The notes: generated from the letters alone by a model not told the origin. A stretch of DNA of 64,000 nt from Pseudomonas sp. MTM4 (GCF_019355055.1 NZ_CP048411.1:186001-250000); one strand, 5' to 3'. Positions 19,683 through 29,039 are shown, numbered from the stretch's first letter. Made by a program: numbers and translations.

Positions 19683-22061
19683 ATGAAATTCAGCGAGCAG
19701 TGGTTGCGTACTTGGGTCAATCCGCAGGTTTCCCGTGAAGAACTTGTGGCACGCCTGTCGATGGTCGGCCTAGAGGTCGATGCGGTTATTCCGGTTGCCG
19801 GCGAATTTAGCGGTGTGGTGGTGGGGGAGGTGCTTAGTACCGAACAGCACCCCGACGCCGACAAGCTGCGCGTATGTCAGGTCAGCAATGGCAGCGAAAC
19901 CTTCCAGGTGGTCTGCGGTGCCCCAAATGTGCGCCCCGGACTGAAAATCCCCTTCGCCATGATCGGCGCTAAGTTGCCGGGCGACTTTAAGATCAAGAAG
20001 GCCAAGCTCCGTGGCGTCGAATCCAATGGCATGCTGTGTTCGGAAACCGAACTGCAGATCGGTGTCGATGACAGCGGGCTGATGGAGCTGGCTGCGGATG
20101 CGTCGGTGGGTAGTGATCTGCGTGAATACCTCGGCCTCGATGATGCGAGCATCGAAATCGGTCTAACGCCGAATCGAGGGGATTGCCTATCCATCGCCGG
20201 GCTTGCACGTGAAGTGGGTGCGATTTACGCGGCGTCGGTTTCGCCAGTCGATATTGCTCCAGTGGATGCAGCTCATGACGAGGTGCGCCCGGTCGAGGTG
20301 CTGGCTCCGAAAGCCTGCCCTCGCTATCTTGGTCGTGTCATTCGCAATGTCGATCTGGCGCGGCCGACTCCGCTGTGGATGGTCGAGCGGCTGCGCCGTT
20401 CCGATATCCGCAGCATCGATGCTGTCGTGGACGTAACGAACTACGTGATGCTCGAACTGGGCCAGCCGTTGCACGCATTCGATCTTGCCGAAATCAATGG
20501 TGGCATCAGGGTTCGGATGGCTGAAGAGCAGGAAAAGATCGTCTTGCTCGACGGACAGGAAGTAACACTGCGTGCCGATACGCTGGTCATCGCCGATCAC
20601 CAGCGTGCCCTCGCGATTGCAGGTGTAATGGGTGGTGAGCACAGCGGTGTAAGCGCCTCGACGCAGGACCTGTTCCTTGAAAGTGCCTTCTTCGACACTA
20701 TCGCACTTGCGGGCAAAGCACGCTCTTACGGTTTGCATACAGATGCATCGCATCGTTACGAACGCGGTGTCGATTCACAGCTTGCGCAGGCAGCTATGGA
20801 GCGCGCCACGACATTGCTGCTCCAAATAGTTGGAGGCAGCGCCGGCCCAGTGACCGAAGTCGCAAGCGAAGCCGATCTGCCAAAAGTCGCTCCGATCCAG
20901 CTGCGGGCGCAGCGTATCGAGCAAATGCTCGGTCTGGAGATGGCGGGAGAGCAGGTCGTCTCGCTGCTGTCCGCTCTCGGCCTGGGCGTCGTGGAACAGT
21001 CACCGGGCTGCTGGGAAGTCAGCGTGCCCAGTCATCGTTTCGATATCAGCCTTGAAGTAGATCTCATCGAAGAGCTGGGGCGCCTCTATGGTTACGATCG
21101 TCTTCCGGTGCGTTATCCGCAGGCGCGACTGGCCCCAGAGGCCCGTCCCGAAGCCCGTGCGGAATTGCCAGCGTTGCGCCGTCTATTGGTTGCGCGTGGC
21201 TACCAGGAAGCGATTACCTACAGCTTCATAGACCCGAAGTTGTTCGAGCTTTTCAGTCCTGGCGTCGAACCGCTGCGGCTAGCCAATCCGATCTCTTCGG
21301 ACATGGCTGCCATGCGCGAGACGCTTTGGCCGGGTTTGATCAAGGCTTTGCAGTACAACCTCAATCGTCAGCAAACTCGGGTGCGTTTGTTCGAAAGCGG
21401 ACTGCGTTTCGTCGGCCAACTCGGCCAGCTGAAACAGGAGCCGATGCTGGCAGGTGTAATTACCGGAAGCCGTCTGCCGGTGGGCTGGAGCAACGAACGG
21501 GCTGCGGCCGATTTCTATGACATGAAAGCCGATGTCGAAGCTCTGCTCGGACATGTCGGGGATGCCTCTGCGTATGATTTCGTTCCGGCTGAGCATCCTG
21601 CTTTGCATCCGGGGCAGACTGCTCGGATTGAACGAGGCGGACGCCCGGTTGGCTACATCGGCGGCCTTCATCCAGAGCTGGCCGCCACTCTGGGTATCGA
21701 TCAGCCCGTCTACCTTTTCGAATTGTTGGTTGCTGAGGTCAGCGAAGGACTTTTGCCGAGTTTCAACGAGCTCTCCCGTTTCCCCGAGGTGCGACGTGAT
21801 CTTGCGGTTCTGGTGGCGCAAGACGTATCGGCTGACGACCTGTTGCGGTGCATCCGTAATGCGGCGGGCGAGAACCTGACAGACCTCAAGCTATTTGATG
21901 TGTATCAGGGTAAAGGTATTGATCCCCTTAGCAAAAGTGTGGCAGTCGGCTTGACCTGGCAACACCCTTCGCGCACTCTAAACGACGACGAGGTGAGTGG
22001 TGCGCTGCAGCAAATCCTCTCCTCCCTGGAAGAAAGGTTCAATGCCACGTTAAGGAAATAG
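19683..22061 (+). CDS. pheT: Phenylalanyl-tRNA synthetase beta subunit
   Basis: A 792-residue protein, full family length. It has the EMAP-like tRNA-binding domain (about residues 39-148, with HPDADKLRVCQV), the B3/B4 editing domain, the B5 domain and the C-terminal anticodon-binding FDX-ACB domain (FPEVRRDLAVLV onward). It binds tRNA-Phe and edits mischarged tyrosine. It lies 36 bp after pheS and 3 bp before ihfA. Confidence 0.97.
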   Translation: MKFSEQWLRTWVNPQVSREELVARLSMVGLEVDAVIPVAGEFSGVVVGEVLSTEQHPDADKLRVCQVSNGSETFQVVCGAPNVRPGLKIPFAMIGAKLPGDFKIKKAKLRGVESNGMLCSETELQIGVDDSGLMELAADASVGSDLREYLGLDDASIEIGLTPNRGDCLSIAGLAREVGAIYAASVSPVDIAPVDAAHDEVRPVEVLAPKACPRYLGRVIRNVDLARPTPLWMVERLRRSDIRSIDAVVDVTNYVMLELGQPLHAFDLAEINGGIRVRMAEEQEKIVLLDGQEVTLRADTLVIADHQRALAIAGVMGGEHSGVSASTQDLFLESAFFDTIALAGKARSYGLHTDASHRYERGVDSQLAQAAMERATTLLLQIVGGSAGPVTEVASEADLPKVAPIQLRAQRIEQMLGLEMAGEQVVSLLSALGLGVVEQSPGCWEVSVPSHRFDISLEVDLIEELGRLYGYDRLPVRYPQARLAPEARPEARAELPALRRLLVARGYQEAITYSFIDPKLFELFSPGVEPLRLANPISSDMAAMRETLWPGLIKALQYNLNRQQTRVRLFESGLRFVGQLGQLKQEPMLAGVITGSRLPVGWSNERAAADFYDMKADVEALLGHVGDASAYDFVPAEHPALHPGQTARIERGGRPVGYIGGLHPELAATLGIDQPVYLFELLVAEVSEGLLPSFNELSRFPEVRRDLAVLVAQDVSADDLLRCIRNAAGENLTDLKLFDVYQGKGIDPLSKSVAVGLTWQHPSRTLNDDEVSGALQQILSSLEERFNATLRK

Positions 22062-22064
22062 CGT

Positions 22065-22367
22065 ATGGGGGCTCTGACGAAAGCTGAAATGGCGGAACGT
22101 CTATATGAAGAGCTAGGCTTGAATAAGCGCGAGGCCAAGGAGTTGGTCGAGCTGTTTTTCGAGGAAATCCGTCAGGCGCTCGAGCATAACGAACAGGTAA
22201 AGTTGTCCGGTTTCGGCAACTTTGACTTGCGTGATAAGCGACAGCGCCCTGGGCGTAATCCGAAAACCGGCGAGGAAATCCCAATCACGGCGCGTCGTGT
22301 CGTGACATTCCGGCCAGGCCAAAAATTAAAAGCCAGAGTCGAAGCGTATGCTGGAACCAAGTCATAA
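22065..22367 (+). CDS. ihfA: Integration host factor alpha subunit
   Basis: A 100-residue HU/IHF-fold protein with the DNA-contact arm [12 protein letters not shown] and C-terminal [17 protein letters not shown]. With IhfB it bends DNA sharply, affecting transcription, replication and site-specific recombination, possibly including the adjacent ICE. It starts 3 bp after pheT and overlaps the MerR gene by 20 bp. Confidence 0.96.
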   Translation: MGALTKAEMAERLYEELGLNKREAKELVELFFEEIRQALEHNEQVKLSGFGNFDLRDKRQRPGRNPKTGEEIPITARRVVTFRPGQKLKARVEAYAGTKS

Positions 22368-22704
22368 CGACGAATTGCCGACGATACCTGGAAAGCGCTA
22401 CTTCACTATCGGTGAGGTAAGTGAGCTGTGTGCGGTCAAACCACACGTGCTGCGCTATTGGGAGCAGGAGTTCCCCCAGCTGAACCCGGTGAAGCGGCGA
22501 GGCAACCGCCGCTATTACCAGCGTCAGGACGTCCTGTTGATCCGGCAAATCCGGTCGCTGCTTTACGAGCAGGGATTCACTATCGGCGGGGCTCGTCAGC
22601 GAATGTCTGGTGATGAGGCCCGAGACGACACCACTCAGTACAAACAACTGATCCGGCAAGTGATTACCGAACTTGAGGATGTGCTTCAGCTCCTTAAGAA
22701 TTAA
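22348..22704 (+). CDS. MerR-family transcriptional regulator downstream of ihfA
   Basis: A 118-residue protein with the Mer[32 protein letters not shown] near residues 18-45 and a wing ending in RRYYQRQD. A short dimerisation helix follows ([19 protein letters not shown]). It corresponds to the conserved regulator always found after ihfA in pseudomonads; its targets are not known. The start overlaps ihfA. Confidence 0.9.
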   Translation: MLEPSHNDELPTIPGKRYFTIGEVSELCAVKPHVLRYWEQEFPQLNPVKRRGNRRYYQRQDVLLIRQIRSLLYEQGFTIGGARQRMSGDEARDDTTQYKQLIRQVITELEDVLQLLKN

Positions 22705-22785
22705 GTGCTCCTGCACAAAAAACTTTCACATATTCAGATGCTTAATGTATAGTTCGATCCGCTTTCAGCAGTGCTGATGGCACAG

Positions 22786-22863
<78 letters not shown>

Positions 22864-22874
22864 AAAAACCCTAG

Positions 22875-22910
22875 AAAATCCAGTTACTTAGCGGTGACTG
22901 GATTTTTTTA
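22875..22910. terminator. Terminator past tRNA-Pro(GGG)
   Basis: A 10-bp stem AAAATCCAGT / ACTGGATTTT with a T-run after the right arm (and A-run before the left arm), so it can stop both the tRNA and the integrase transcripts. Confidence 0.8.
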
Positions 22911-22956
22911 TGGGCGCTTCACACTTAAAAGCGCAGGGACTTTTGCGGGACTTTTT

Positions 22957-24156
22957 TCATCCTGCCATTCTCCTCAAAATTGTCAGGGCCGGCCCGCGCG
23001 AGTCGGTAGCCGAAATCCTGTTGGCTTCATCGATCAGTTTGCCCAGCTCAGCGGCTGAATAGTGACTGGTGATGCTGCCGTTCTTGTGGCCCAGCAGAGC
23101 CTTCCTGTCTTCCTCCGTCACACCAGCTGCTCGAAGTCTTCGACCGAAGGTGTGCTTCAGATCGTGAACGCGGATCGAAGCAAATCCAGGTGGAGCAGGG
23201 CGCATGAATCGCTCCTGGAATTTCTTCGCAGCTCTGACCCTGGCTTTCTTCCATGCCGAATCGTTCATCCGGTGAACTGGAGTGGCCTTGCCGTTTCGAA
23301 CGGGTTGTCCGTAAGGAAATACCCAGACCGGATCAAGCCCGCGCTGTCCCTCGATGACCGACTTGGCTACGTTGTTGAGCACCACGAGGCGCTCGTCGCC
23401 GTTCTTGACCCCGGAACTCTCGTGTCGGCCACCAAAATCCGCCGGTATGAGAAATACGCTGGTGTTGAGCTCAGGAATCGGTATCTCCCAATCCCAGCGA
23501 AGCTTCACAACCTCCTGTTCGCGTGAGCCGCTGTTGACCTTGTACAGGGCCATGCGGCGCAAATGATCGGGCAGTTCGGCGAAGAGAATCGACTGCTCTT
23601 CCCAGGACATAGGGTAGGGGAGTCGCCTCGTCTTCTTCTCTTCCAGCTTGGTGATCATCGGCACAACGTCGAGCCAGGGACGCTTCTGCTCATCACGCCA
23701 TTTTCGGGCGCACAGGTTCAGGATGCGTATGACGCGCTCCAGAGCGATGTTCACCGTGCGGTGTGAAACGCCAGGCTTCAACTTGCCATCGCGGGTTCTG
23801 GTGCTCTTGAGTCGATCCCTTATGTAGGGAGCCAGGGTCTCGTCGTCGACATGAGTCAGAGGCTGGTCGCCAATATACGGGTCCAACTGCTCCAGATAGA
23901 TGGCTGTGAGGCCTATCGACGGCTGGTCCCTGTACTCGGTCAGGTAACGCGTAGCGGCTTCCCGCCAGGTTCTGATCGTACGGACGCCGTAGATCTTCTG
24001 TTCCCGGAGCTTTTCCAGCTTGTGTATCAGGTATTGCTCTGCCTCCTTCCTATCGCTTGATCCAGTGCTTTCCTGAATTCGCTGACCTCTGAAGACCTTG
24101 TCGATGTGCCAGGTCCCGTTCCTTTGGTAGAGGCCGCTAATGGTTTTTCGCGCCAT
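22957..24156 (-). CDS. Tyrosine recombinase integrase of the ICE
   Basis: A 399-residue phage-type integrase. The N-terminal arm-binding and core-binding parts precede a catalytic domain with Arg212 (NSGSREQEVVKL), HDLKHTFGRRL at 331-341, GHKNGSITSHYS with His357 and nucleophile Tyr366. The second box reads HxxK rather than the common HxxR; this is seen in this integrase subgroup. It drives insertion into and excision from the tRNA-Pro gene. Its start overlaps the excisionase-like gene by about 130 bp. Confidence 0.93.
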   Translation of the reverse strand: MARKTISGLYQRNGTWHIDKVFRGQRIQESTGSSDRKEAEQYLIHKLEKLREQKIYGVRTIRTWREAATRYLTEYRDQPSIGLTAIYLEQLDPYIGDQPLTHVDDETLAPYIRDRLKSTRTRDGKLKPGVSHRTVNIALERVIRILNLCARKWRDEQKRPWLDVVPMITKLEEKKTRRLPYPMSWEEQSILFAELPDHLRRMALYKVNSGSREQEVVKLRWDWEIPIPELNTSVFLIPADFGGRHESSGVKNGDERLVVLNNVAKSVIEGQRGLDPVWVFPYGQPVRNGKATPVHRMNDSAWKKARVRAAKKFQERFMRPAPPGFASIRVHDLKHTFGRRLRAAGVTEEDRKALLGHKNGSITSHYSAAELGKLIDEANRISATDSRGPALTILRRMAG

Positions 24157-24437
24157 GGTTTTTCTCCTTGGCGCTCGCTGCGGGAGTGATCATGTCCCTT
24201 GGCACCTTCCTTTTCAATGATGGCCCGGTCGATGTAGGCATCTGCCCAGGCATCCAGCTCTTCGCGATCAAAGCCGATGCCTTGCACGCCAATGCGGAAT
24301 TCCCGCACGTAAGGCCGGACGGTTTTGTTGAATTCTGTGCGGCACATGCCGAGGTAGGCTGGGGCCGCACTGGCTCGGAGGATTCGGGGTGGGCAGGTGA
24401 TCAAGCGTGCGGCTATCTGTTCAGATGATGCGGGCAT
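24027..24437 (-). CDS. Excisionase-like DNA-binding protein
   Basis: A 136-residue basic protein. Residues 20-70 (ASAAPAYLGMCRTEFNKTVRPYVREFRIGVQGIGFDREELDAWADAYI) form a winged-helix AlpA/Xis-like module, with a long basic tail. AAGGAGGCGATATTC precedes the ATG at 24437. It is upstream of and overlaps the integrase by 130 bp, the usual place for a recombination directionality factor. The tail in the overlap may be less constrained. Confidence 0.75.
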   Translation of the reverse strand: MPASSEQIAARLITCPPRILRASAAPAYLGMCRTEFNKTVRPYVREFRIGVQGIGFDREELDAWADAYIDRAIIEKEGAKGHDHSRSERQGEKPWREKPLAASTKGTGPGTSTRSSEVSEFRKALDQAIGRRQSNT

Positions 24438-24625
24438 GAATATCGCCTCCTTATCGACCCTGATCCGTTCTGCAGATGCTGTCCGTTGCTCGCCGGGCGA
24501 ACAACGTGGTGGAGGGGGCTGGGGAGGGTTTGGTACAACAACCGTTTTGGTTCGGTTTGACCTGATGGATCGTGGCGTATGGCCAGCCGTTGGCTGGTCG
24601 GCGATTCAGGCTTGAGGATTGATAC

Positions 24626-25927
24626 GTGTCTTCCGAAGAGGTAGCCCAGCAACCTTGTTCCAGCCCTGGTGGCCCAGTCAGTCGTGAGGAGATGTACGCA
24701 GAGGTGTGGCGGCGTCCCATGACCAAGATCGCAGATCACCACCGTGTTTCTTCCAGCTTCTTGGCGCGCGTGTGTGCCCGCATGAATGTCCCGCGGCCGC
24801 CGCGTGGACACTGGGTAAAGCTGGAGAATGGAATACCAAGTCCTCAGCCACCGCTGCCTGAGGCTGGGCCTGGTGATCTTCAGGTCTGGCGCAGGGGAGA
24901 TGCTCTTGGTGCTGTTTCTCAACCGGCTCCGAAGGCACCGGTGCCGCGTAAAATCAGGCCTGAACAGCTCCGCATATCACGATCAAGGCAGCACCCTGTT
25001 GTTGTGGGGGCGTATGAAGTCTTTGAGCAGGGGCGCGTCATCGACCAGGGCTTCCTCAAGCCTGGGAAGCAGCGTCTGGTAGATGTTGTGGTGACCAAAT
25101 CGCAACTTGAGCCTGCCCTCAAGCTTGCTAATCAGCTGTTTCTCAAGCTGGAGGCTGCCTGCCATCGCGTGATGTTTGCTCCGAGTGACCGCACCTATGC
25201 CCGTGCCTCGTTTGATGAGCATGAGCACCCACCCAAGAAACCAAAGCACCGGTATCCGGCGTTGTGGTCACCCTCCAAGCCCACAGTGGTTTTCGTCGGG
25301 ACGGTTGCCATCGGGCTGACGCTGTTTGAGATGACTGAGGAATTGGAGGCTCGGAATATCGATGGTGAGTACATCCCTACCTCTAAGATCTCGGCGCAGC
25401 AACTGCGCCGCTTGAGCTCTGCTTGGAACTGGACGACCCGAATGGACTTTGCGACCGGCCGTCTATGCATAAGGGCTTTCTCTCCCTACCCAGGTGCGGA
25501 TTGGTCTCAAAGTTGGAAGGAGGTCAAGCAAAGCTCGCTGCGTGGCCAGTTGAATGACATCGTCCAGCAGCTCACAGACGCCGCGCCTGTAATTGCCCGA
25601 TTGGTAGAAGAGGCCGAGGAGCAGGCCAGGATTCGGCAGCAGGAGTGGAGGGAGCAGTTACGCCGGCTCGAGGAGAGAGAACGGATTCGACGTCAAAACG
25701 AGGCAAGGGAGCAGGCGAGAGCTGATTTGCTGATCGCCATCAAACAGTGGGATGACATCAAGCGGATTCAGGCCTTTTTCAGTGATGCTGAGAGCTCCGT
25801 ATCGAATCTGCCCGAAGCCGAGCGGTGTGTTGCTATGGACAAGCTCGCCCAAGCGCGTGAGCTTGTTGGCGAGCTGGATCCGCTACAGGCGTTGCTGGAA
25901 TGGAAGGGGCCTCGGGAGCGCCTGTAG
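24626..25927 (+). CDS. Hypothetical protein with N-terminal HTH-like segment and coiled coil
   Basis: A 433-residue protein not recognised. The N-terminus VSREEMYAEVWRRPMTKIADHHRVSSSFLARVCARMNVPRPPRGHW resembles a helix-turn-helix. The middle has a PALWSPSKPTVVFVG strand region. Residues 330-400 are a strongly charged coiled coil rich in Glu, Arg and Gln. It is divergent from the int/xis module and precedes the AbiE pair. Proteins of this look recur as ICE/island cargo; a role in regulation or defence is only a guess. The start could be earlier or later, as no clear ribosome site is visible. Confidence 0.6.
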   Translation: MSSEEVAQQPCSSPGGPVSREEMYAEVWRRPMTKIADHHRVSSSFLARVCARMNVPRPPRGHWVKLENGIPSPQPPLPEAGPGDLQVWRRGDALGAVSQPAPKAPVPRKIRPEQLRISRSRQHPVVVGAYEVFEQGRVIDQGFLKPGKQRLVDVVVTKSQLEPALKLANQLFLKLEAACHRVMFAPSDRTYARASFDEHEHPPKKPKHRYPALWSPSKPTVVFVGTVAIGLTLFEMTEELEARNIDGEYIPTSKISAQQLRRLSSAWNWTTRMDFATGRLCIRAFSPYPGADWSQSWKEVKQSSLRGQLNDIVQQLTDAAPVIARLVEEAEEQARIRQQEWREQLRRLEERERIRRQNEAREQARADLLIAIKQWDDIKRIQAFFSDAESSVSNLPEAERCVAMDKLAQARELVGELDPLQALLEWKGPRERL

Positions 25928-25952
25928 CAATGTTCAAGAGCTCCTCAGTGCT

Positions 25953-26054
25953 GGTTTATAAAAACTAAATTTTGCTCACTAATGGTGAGTTTTTTTTGGT
26001 TTCTATAAACCTTCTTCTTGCAGGTGGTTTAGAAAATCTCTATTTTGCTCACTA
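25953..26054 (+). promoter_or_regulatory. Repeated operator region upstream of abiEi
   Basis: Two imperfect 29-bp direct repeats start at 25953 and 26026, 73 bp apart. Both begin GGTTTA and end with the identical TTTTGCTCACTA; the second copy runs into the abiEi start codon. The first copy also carries the palindrome CTCAC-TAATG-GTGAG. AbiEi proteins repress their own operon by binding repeats at the promoter, so these are likely the operator. Confidence 0.6.
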
Positions 26055-26875
26055 TGAGTGTGCAAAAACCTGAAAAACTAAACTCCTTGCTTGCAGGGCT
26101 CGGCGACAGCGATCTGGTGTCCAGTAGCTGGTTGAAGGCTCATGGCTACAGCAGCAACCTCGTAGCGCGATATATTGCGAGCGGCTGGCTGGAATCGCCT
26201 GCGCGTGGAATCTATCAACGACGAGGCGGACGTCTCACCTGGGCTGCTGTAGTGCGTGCGTTGCAGGAAGGAGAACGATTGCCGCTGCATGTTGGCGGGC
26301 GTTTTGCCTTGGCTTGGCATGGGCACGAGCACTACCTGCGGTTGGGCGAGCGTGAGACGGTTACTCTGTATGGTCCTGGAAGCCTCCCTGCCTGGGTGGA
26401 TAAGCTTCCATTGAAAGCTGAGTTAGTGTTGTGCGGCAAAAGCCCATTCAATCTTTCAGCACTGTCATTCAAGGCCGACATGGATGACGAAGCCCTAAGG
26501 AATCTTGGGCTCGAGTGGGTGGATGCTGATGGCGACCGCGGCCGCATCGTCGTCGCGACACCTGAGCGCGCAATCCTCGAACTGTGTGATGGCGTGTCAG
26601 ACGCATCGCTCGTTTATGAAGTGGATGCGCTGATGCAGGGTGCGGACACTCTTCGTCCCCAAAGGATAAGCATGCTGCTGCGACATTGCACCAGCATAAA
26701 AGCCAAGCGCTTGTTCCTAGCCCTCGCAGAACGCCACCAGCACGCCTGGATGGATCATGTCTCGTTGGACGGCGTCTATCTAGGGAAGGGAAAGCGTTGC
26801 CTGGTTCCCGGTGGTCGCTTGAACCCAACCTACCAAATAACCTTGCCGGCGGATCTTGATGAGCACCTGGGATAA
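26054..26875 (+). CDS. abiEi: Type IV toxin-antitoxin antitoxin AbiEi
   Basis: A 273-residue protein starting MSVQKPEKLNSLL. The winged-helix part spans about residues 20-90 (LKAHGYSSNLVARYIASGWLESPARGIYQRRG), followed by the AbiEi C-terminal domain with TPERAILELCDG. AbiEi both neutralises the toxin and represses the operon. The ATG at 26054 lies in the operator repeat; a TTG three codons upstream is less likely. It overlaps the toxin gene by 17 bp. Confidence 0.88.
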   Translation: MSVQKPEKLNSLLAGLGDSDLVSSSWLKAHGYSSNLVARYIASGWLESPARGIYQRRGGRLTWAAVVRALQEGERLPLHVGGRFALAWHGHEHYLRLGERETVTLYGPGSLPAWVDKLPLKAELVLCGKSPFNLSALSFKADMDDEALRNLGLEWVDADGDRGRIVVATPERAILELCDGVSDASLVYEVDALMQGADTLRPQRISMLLRHCTSIKAKRLFLALAERHQHAWMDHVSLDGVYLGKGKRCLVPGGRLNPTYQITLPADLDEHLG

Positions 26876-27794
26876 GCGCTACACCGACCGAGTCCAGTTA
26901 TTGGTGGAAATTCTGCCGACCTTGGCGAAAGAAACACGATTTGCCCTCAAAGGGGGGACGGCGATCAACCTGTTCGAGCATGACTTGCCCAGGTTGTCTG
27001 TGGATATCGATCTGACCTGGTTGCCGATGCAGGACTATGCGCAGGATGCTGGTCAGATCTCCGATGCATTAGAAAGTCTGGGAAGGGCACTTGGCTCTGC
27101 GCCATTAAGGCTACAAGTACAAACATCAGCGCCAGAGAGAGGTGGTTTCGTAAACCGGCTGATAGTGAGTCGTGGACGAGCCCGAGTCCAAATAGAAACG
27201 ACTCCGGTGATGCGCGGTTCCGTGCATCCGGTACGGACAATGGTTGTCCAGTCGCAGGTCCAGGAGGCCTTTGGCTTTGCCTCGATCCAGGTGCTCGACT
27301 TTGCGGATCTATATGCGGGGAAAATGGCAGCAGCATTGTCGAGGCAGCATCCGCGCGACCTGTTTGATATAGGTTTGCTTCTGGCCGATCCGCGCACAGA
27401 TGAGCGACTTTGGCGAACCTTCCTAATCTACATGACCTGTAGCCCGAAACCTGCCTGGGAGATGCTGGTTCCCAATAAGCCCAAGGATTTCGAGGCGATA
27501 TACCAGACCCACTTCCGTGGTATGACTGCAGCACCTGTCAGCTCAGAGATACTGCTGGAACACCGCGCCAGGCTTCTTCTGCAAATTTCGGAGTGGCTGA
27601 CTCCGCGGTCGAGAGCATTTCTGGAGTCCGTTGAGATGGAAAATCCAGATTTTGACTTGATCGAGTTGCCACAGGCAGCAGAGCTCCCTGCGATAAAAAG
27701 GAAACTGCAGAATCTTGCTTCACGATCAGCTACGAAGCGGGCCTCCGACCATTCTCAGCTGCAATCGGCCTTCGAGATGTTTGATCGTCGATAG
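26859..27794 (+). CDS. abiEii: Type IV toxin AbiEii, nucleotidyltransferase
   Basis: A 311-residue protein of the AbiEii/DUF1814 nucleotidyltransferase family. The active-site pattern KGGTAINLF and RLSVDIDLTW (paired aspartates) is near residues 29-55. A second motif, DLYAGKMAAALSRQHPRDLFDI, holds the conserved lysine and aspartate near 150-170. In AbiE systems this toxin halts growth, giving abortive infection or stabilising the element. ATG at 26859 is taken; a TTG immediately precedes it. Confidence 0.88.
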   Translation: MSTWDKRYTDRVQLLVEILPTLAKETRFALKGGTAINLFEHDLPRLSVDIDLTWLPMQDYAQDAGQISDALESLGRALGSAPLRLQVQTSAPERGGFVNRLIVSRGRARVQIETTPVMRGSVHPVRTMVVQSQVQEAFGFASIQVLDFADLYAGKMAAALSRQHPRDLFDIGLLLADPRTDERLWRTFLIYMTCSPKPAWEMLVPNKPKDFEAIYQTHFRGMTAAPVSSEILLEHRARLLLQISEWLTPRSRAFLESVEMENPDFDLIELPQAAELPAIKRKLQNLASRSATKRASDHSQLQSAFEMFDRR

Positions 27795-27910
27795 TATTCG
27801 CGGTCTGCCCAGCCGTTGTCATTTCGGCATGTGCTGGGTGGGCGTCGCTGGAAAGGCTAATCCCTCAAAGCCGGATGTGGATAGCGGCGCTCGTTAGCGC
27901 GACGAAAACT

Positions 27911-28118
27911 TCAGGCTATTGCCTTGGCTTCTCGAATGAGTTTCGCTTTTCCGAGTACCTTGCGCTGACTTTCGATGGCGCGCTCAGCTGCTGCGCCGTA
28001 AGCAGCGCGCTTGGCTGTATCAGAGCTGCTCCTGAAGAAGGTCGATAGTGGGCTTGAATTGCTCCCAAGAATCCTTCTTCTCATCGATGTCGCCTCCCTC
28101 GTTATCAGTCGTCATCTT
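27911..28118 (-). pseudogene. Small gene, probably frameshifted
   Basis: From ATG 28118 the frame reads MTTDNEGGDIDEKKDSWEQF and stops after 31 residues. Shifted by one base, another frame continues with DTAKRAAYGAAAERAIESQR and on to a stop at 27911. Both parts look like protein, so one gene of about 70 residues with a frameshift is likely. Alternatively ATG at 28084, preceded by GGGAGG, starts an intact 57-residue basic protein. Function unknown. The rest of 27795-28128 holds nothing recognisable. Confidence 0.35.
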
Positions 28119-28128
28119 CCATACGGAA

Positions 28129-28416
28129 TTAAGCAATCGCAGCAAAGCGCTCGATGTGCGGCTGTTCGCGATGCCTGGCTTGCCAAAGGTCGTAGTCGGC
28201 TTGCACGCCGAGCCAGGTGCGAGCTTTGCCGATGCCGGCCAACTCTAGGCGAACAGCCAAATCCGGACTGACCGGCGCATGGCCGTGCAAGATTCGAGAC
28301 AGGGATTCCCGCGCAAAGCCAAGGCGGCGGGCAAGTTCGGCAATGCTGATGCCCAGTTCGGGGAGCACGTCCTCAAGCAGGGTTTCACCAGGATGCGGTG
28401 GGTTGAACATGGTCAT
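28129..28416 (-). CDS. higA: HigA-type XRE antitoxin
   Basis: A 95-residue protein starting MTMFNPPHPGETLLEDVLPELG, the typical VapI/HigA opening, with an HTH at ISIAELARRLGFARESLSRILHGH. It neutralises and, with the toxin, represses the operon. It follows the toxin by 17 bp, the normal higB-higA order. The C-terminus may be longer or shorter in relatives. Confidence 0.9.
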   Translation of the reverse strand: MTMFNPPHPGETLLEDVLPELGISIAELARRLGFARESLSRILHGHAPVSPDLAVRLELAGIGKARTWLGVQADYDLWQARHREQPHIERFAAIA

Positions 28417-28433
28417 GGATAACCCCCTCCTGT

Positions 28434-28712
28434 TCAGTGGTAGTCAAGGTAGTCGACGAGCTCGATGTCGCTACCCACGAATCGAAAGATCACTCGCCAG
28501 TTTCCATTGACGGTGAGTGACCAGAACTCTTCCAGTTCCCCTTTGAGGGGATGTAGCCGCCAACCGGGGATGTCGAGGTCGGCGGGTTCATTGGCTCTAT
28601 CCATAAAACTCAGCATCCGGCCCAGGCGCTTTGCGTGATCGGCCCGGATGCCTTTGGTTGAGCCAGATTCAAAGAAAATGCGTAGACCTTTGTGCCGGAA
28701 GCTCACGATCAT
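28434..28712 (-). CDS. higB: HigB-type RelE/ParE-superfamily toxin
   Basis: A 92-residue protein starting MIVSFRHKGLRIFFESGSTKGI, with RLHPLKGELEEFWSLTVNGNWRVIFRF, the signature of HigB 'host inhibition of growth' toxins that cleave mRNA on the ribosome. The ATG at 28712 is chosen over a longer frame because family members start here. Confidence 0.9.
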   Translation of the reverse strand: MIVSFRHKGLRIFFESGSTKGIRADHAKRLGRMLSFMDRANEPADLDIPGWRLHPLKGELEEFWSLTVNGNWRVIFRFVGSDIELVDYLDYH

Positions 28713-28805
28713 GGTGATAAGTGTGATGTATTGGGTCACGGTTTTCAAGCGTGTGTGGGTTTTCTGCCGTTGTCACCACGGCAGCTGGGAGGGGATGCAG
28801 GCTTA

Positions 28806-29039
28806 TCAATTGCCGGTGAAAGATTGTGTATTTGTTCTCCTGAAAACCCGATCCCTCGCCATGAATACTTCCAGCATGTGCGGGATGAGCGTCAGGGCGT
28901 CGACCTCTTCGCCATAGGTATGCGAATGCAATGCCGCGTAGCGCTCGAGGTTGGCCTTCAGGCTGGCGGGGCAGGTGAAGGTCAGCTTTATGTTTTCGGT
29001 TTTCGGCAGTGGGCCGAGACGCAGTTTGGTCGTGCTCAT
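28806..29039 (-). CDS. DUF2274 family protein
   Basis: A 77-residue protein (MSTTKLRLGPLPKTENIKLTF...) of the DUF2274 type regularly found directly after trbI in Tn4371-like and related conjugation clusters. Its start overlaps the trbI stop (ATGA). It has a ribbon-helix-helix-like look in PASLKANLERYAALHS. Role unknown. Confidence 0.8.
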   Translation of the reverse strand: MSTTKLRLGPLPKTENIKLTFTCPASLKANLERYAALHSHTYGEEVDALTLIPHMLEVFMARDRVFRRTNTQSFTGN

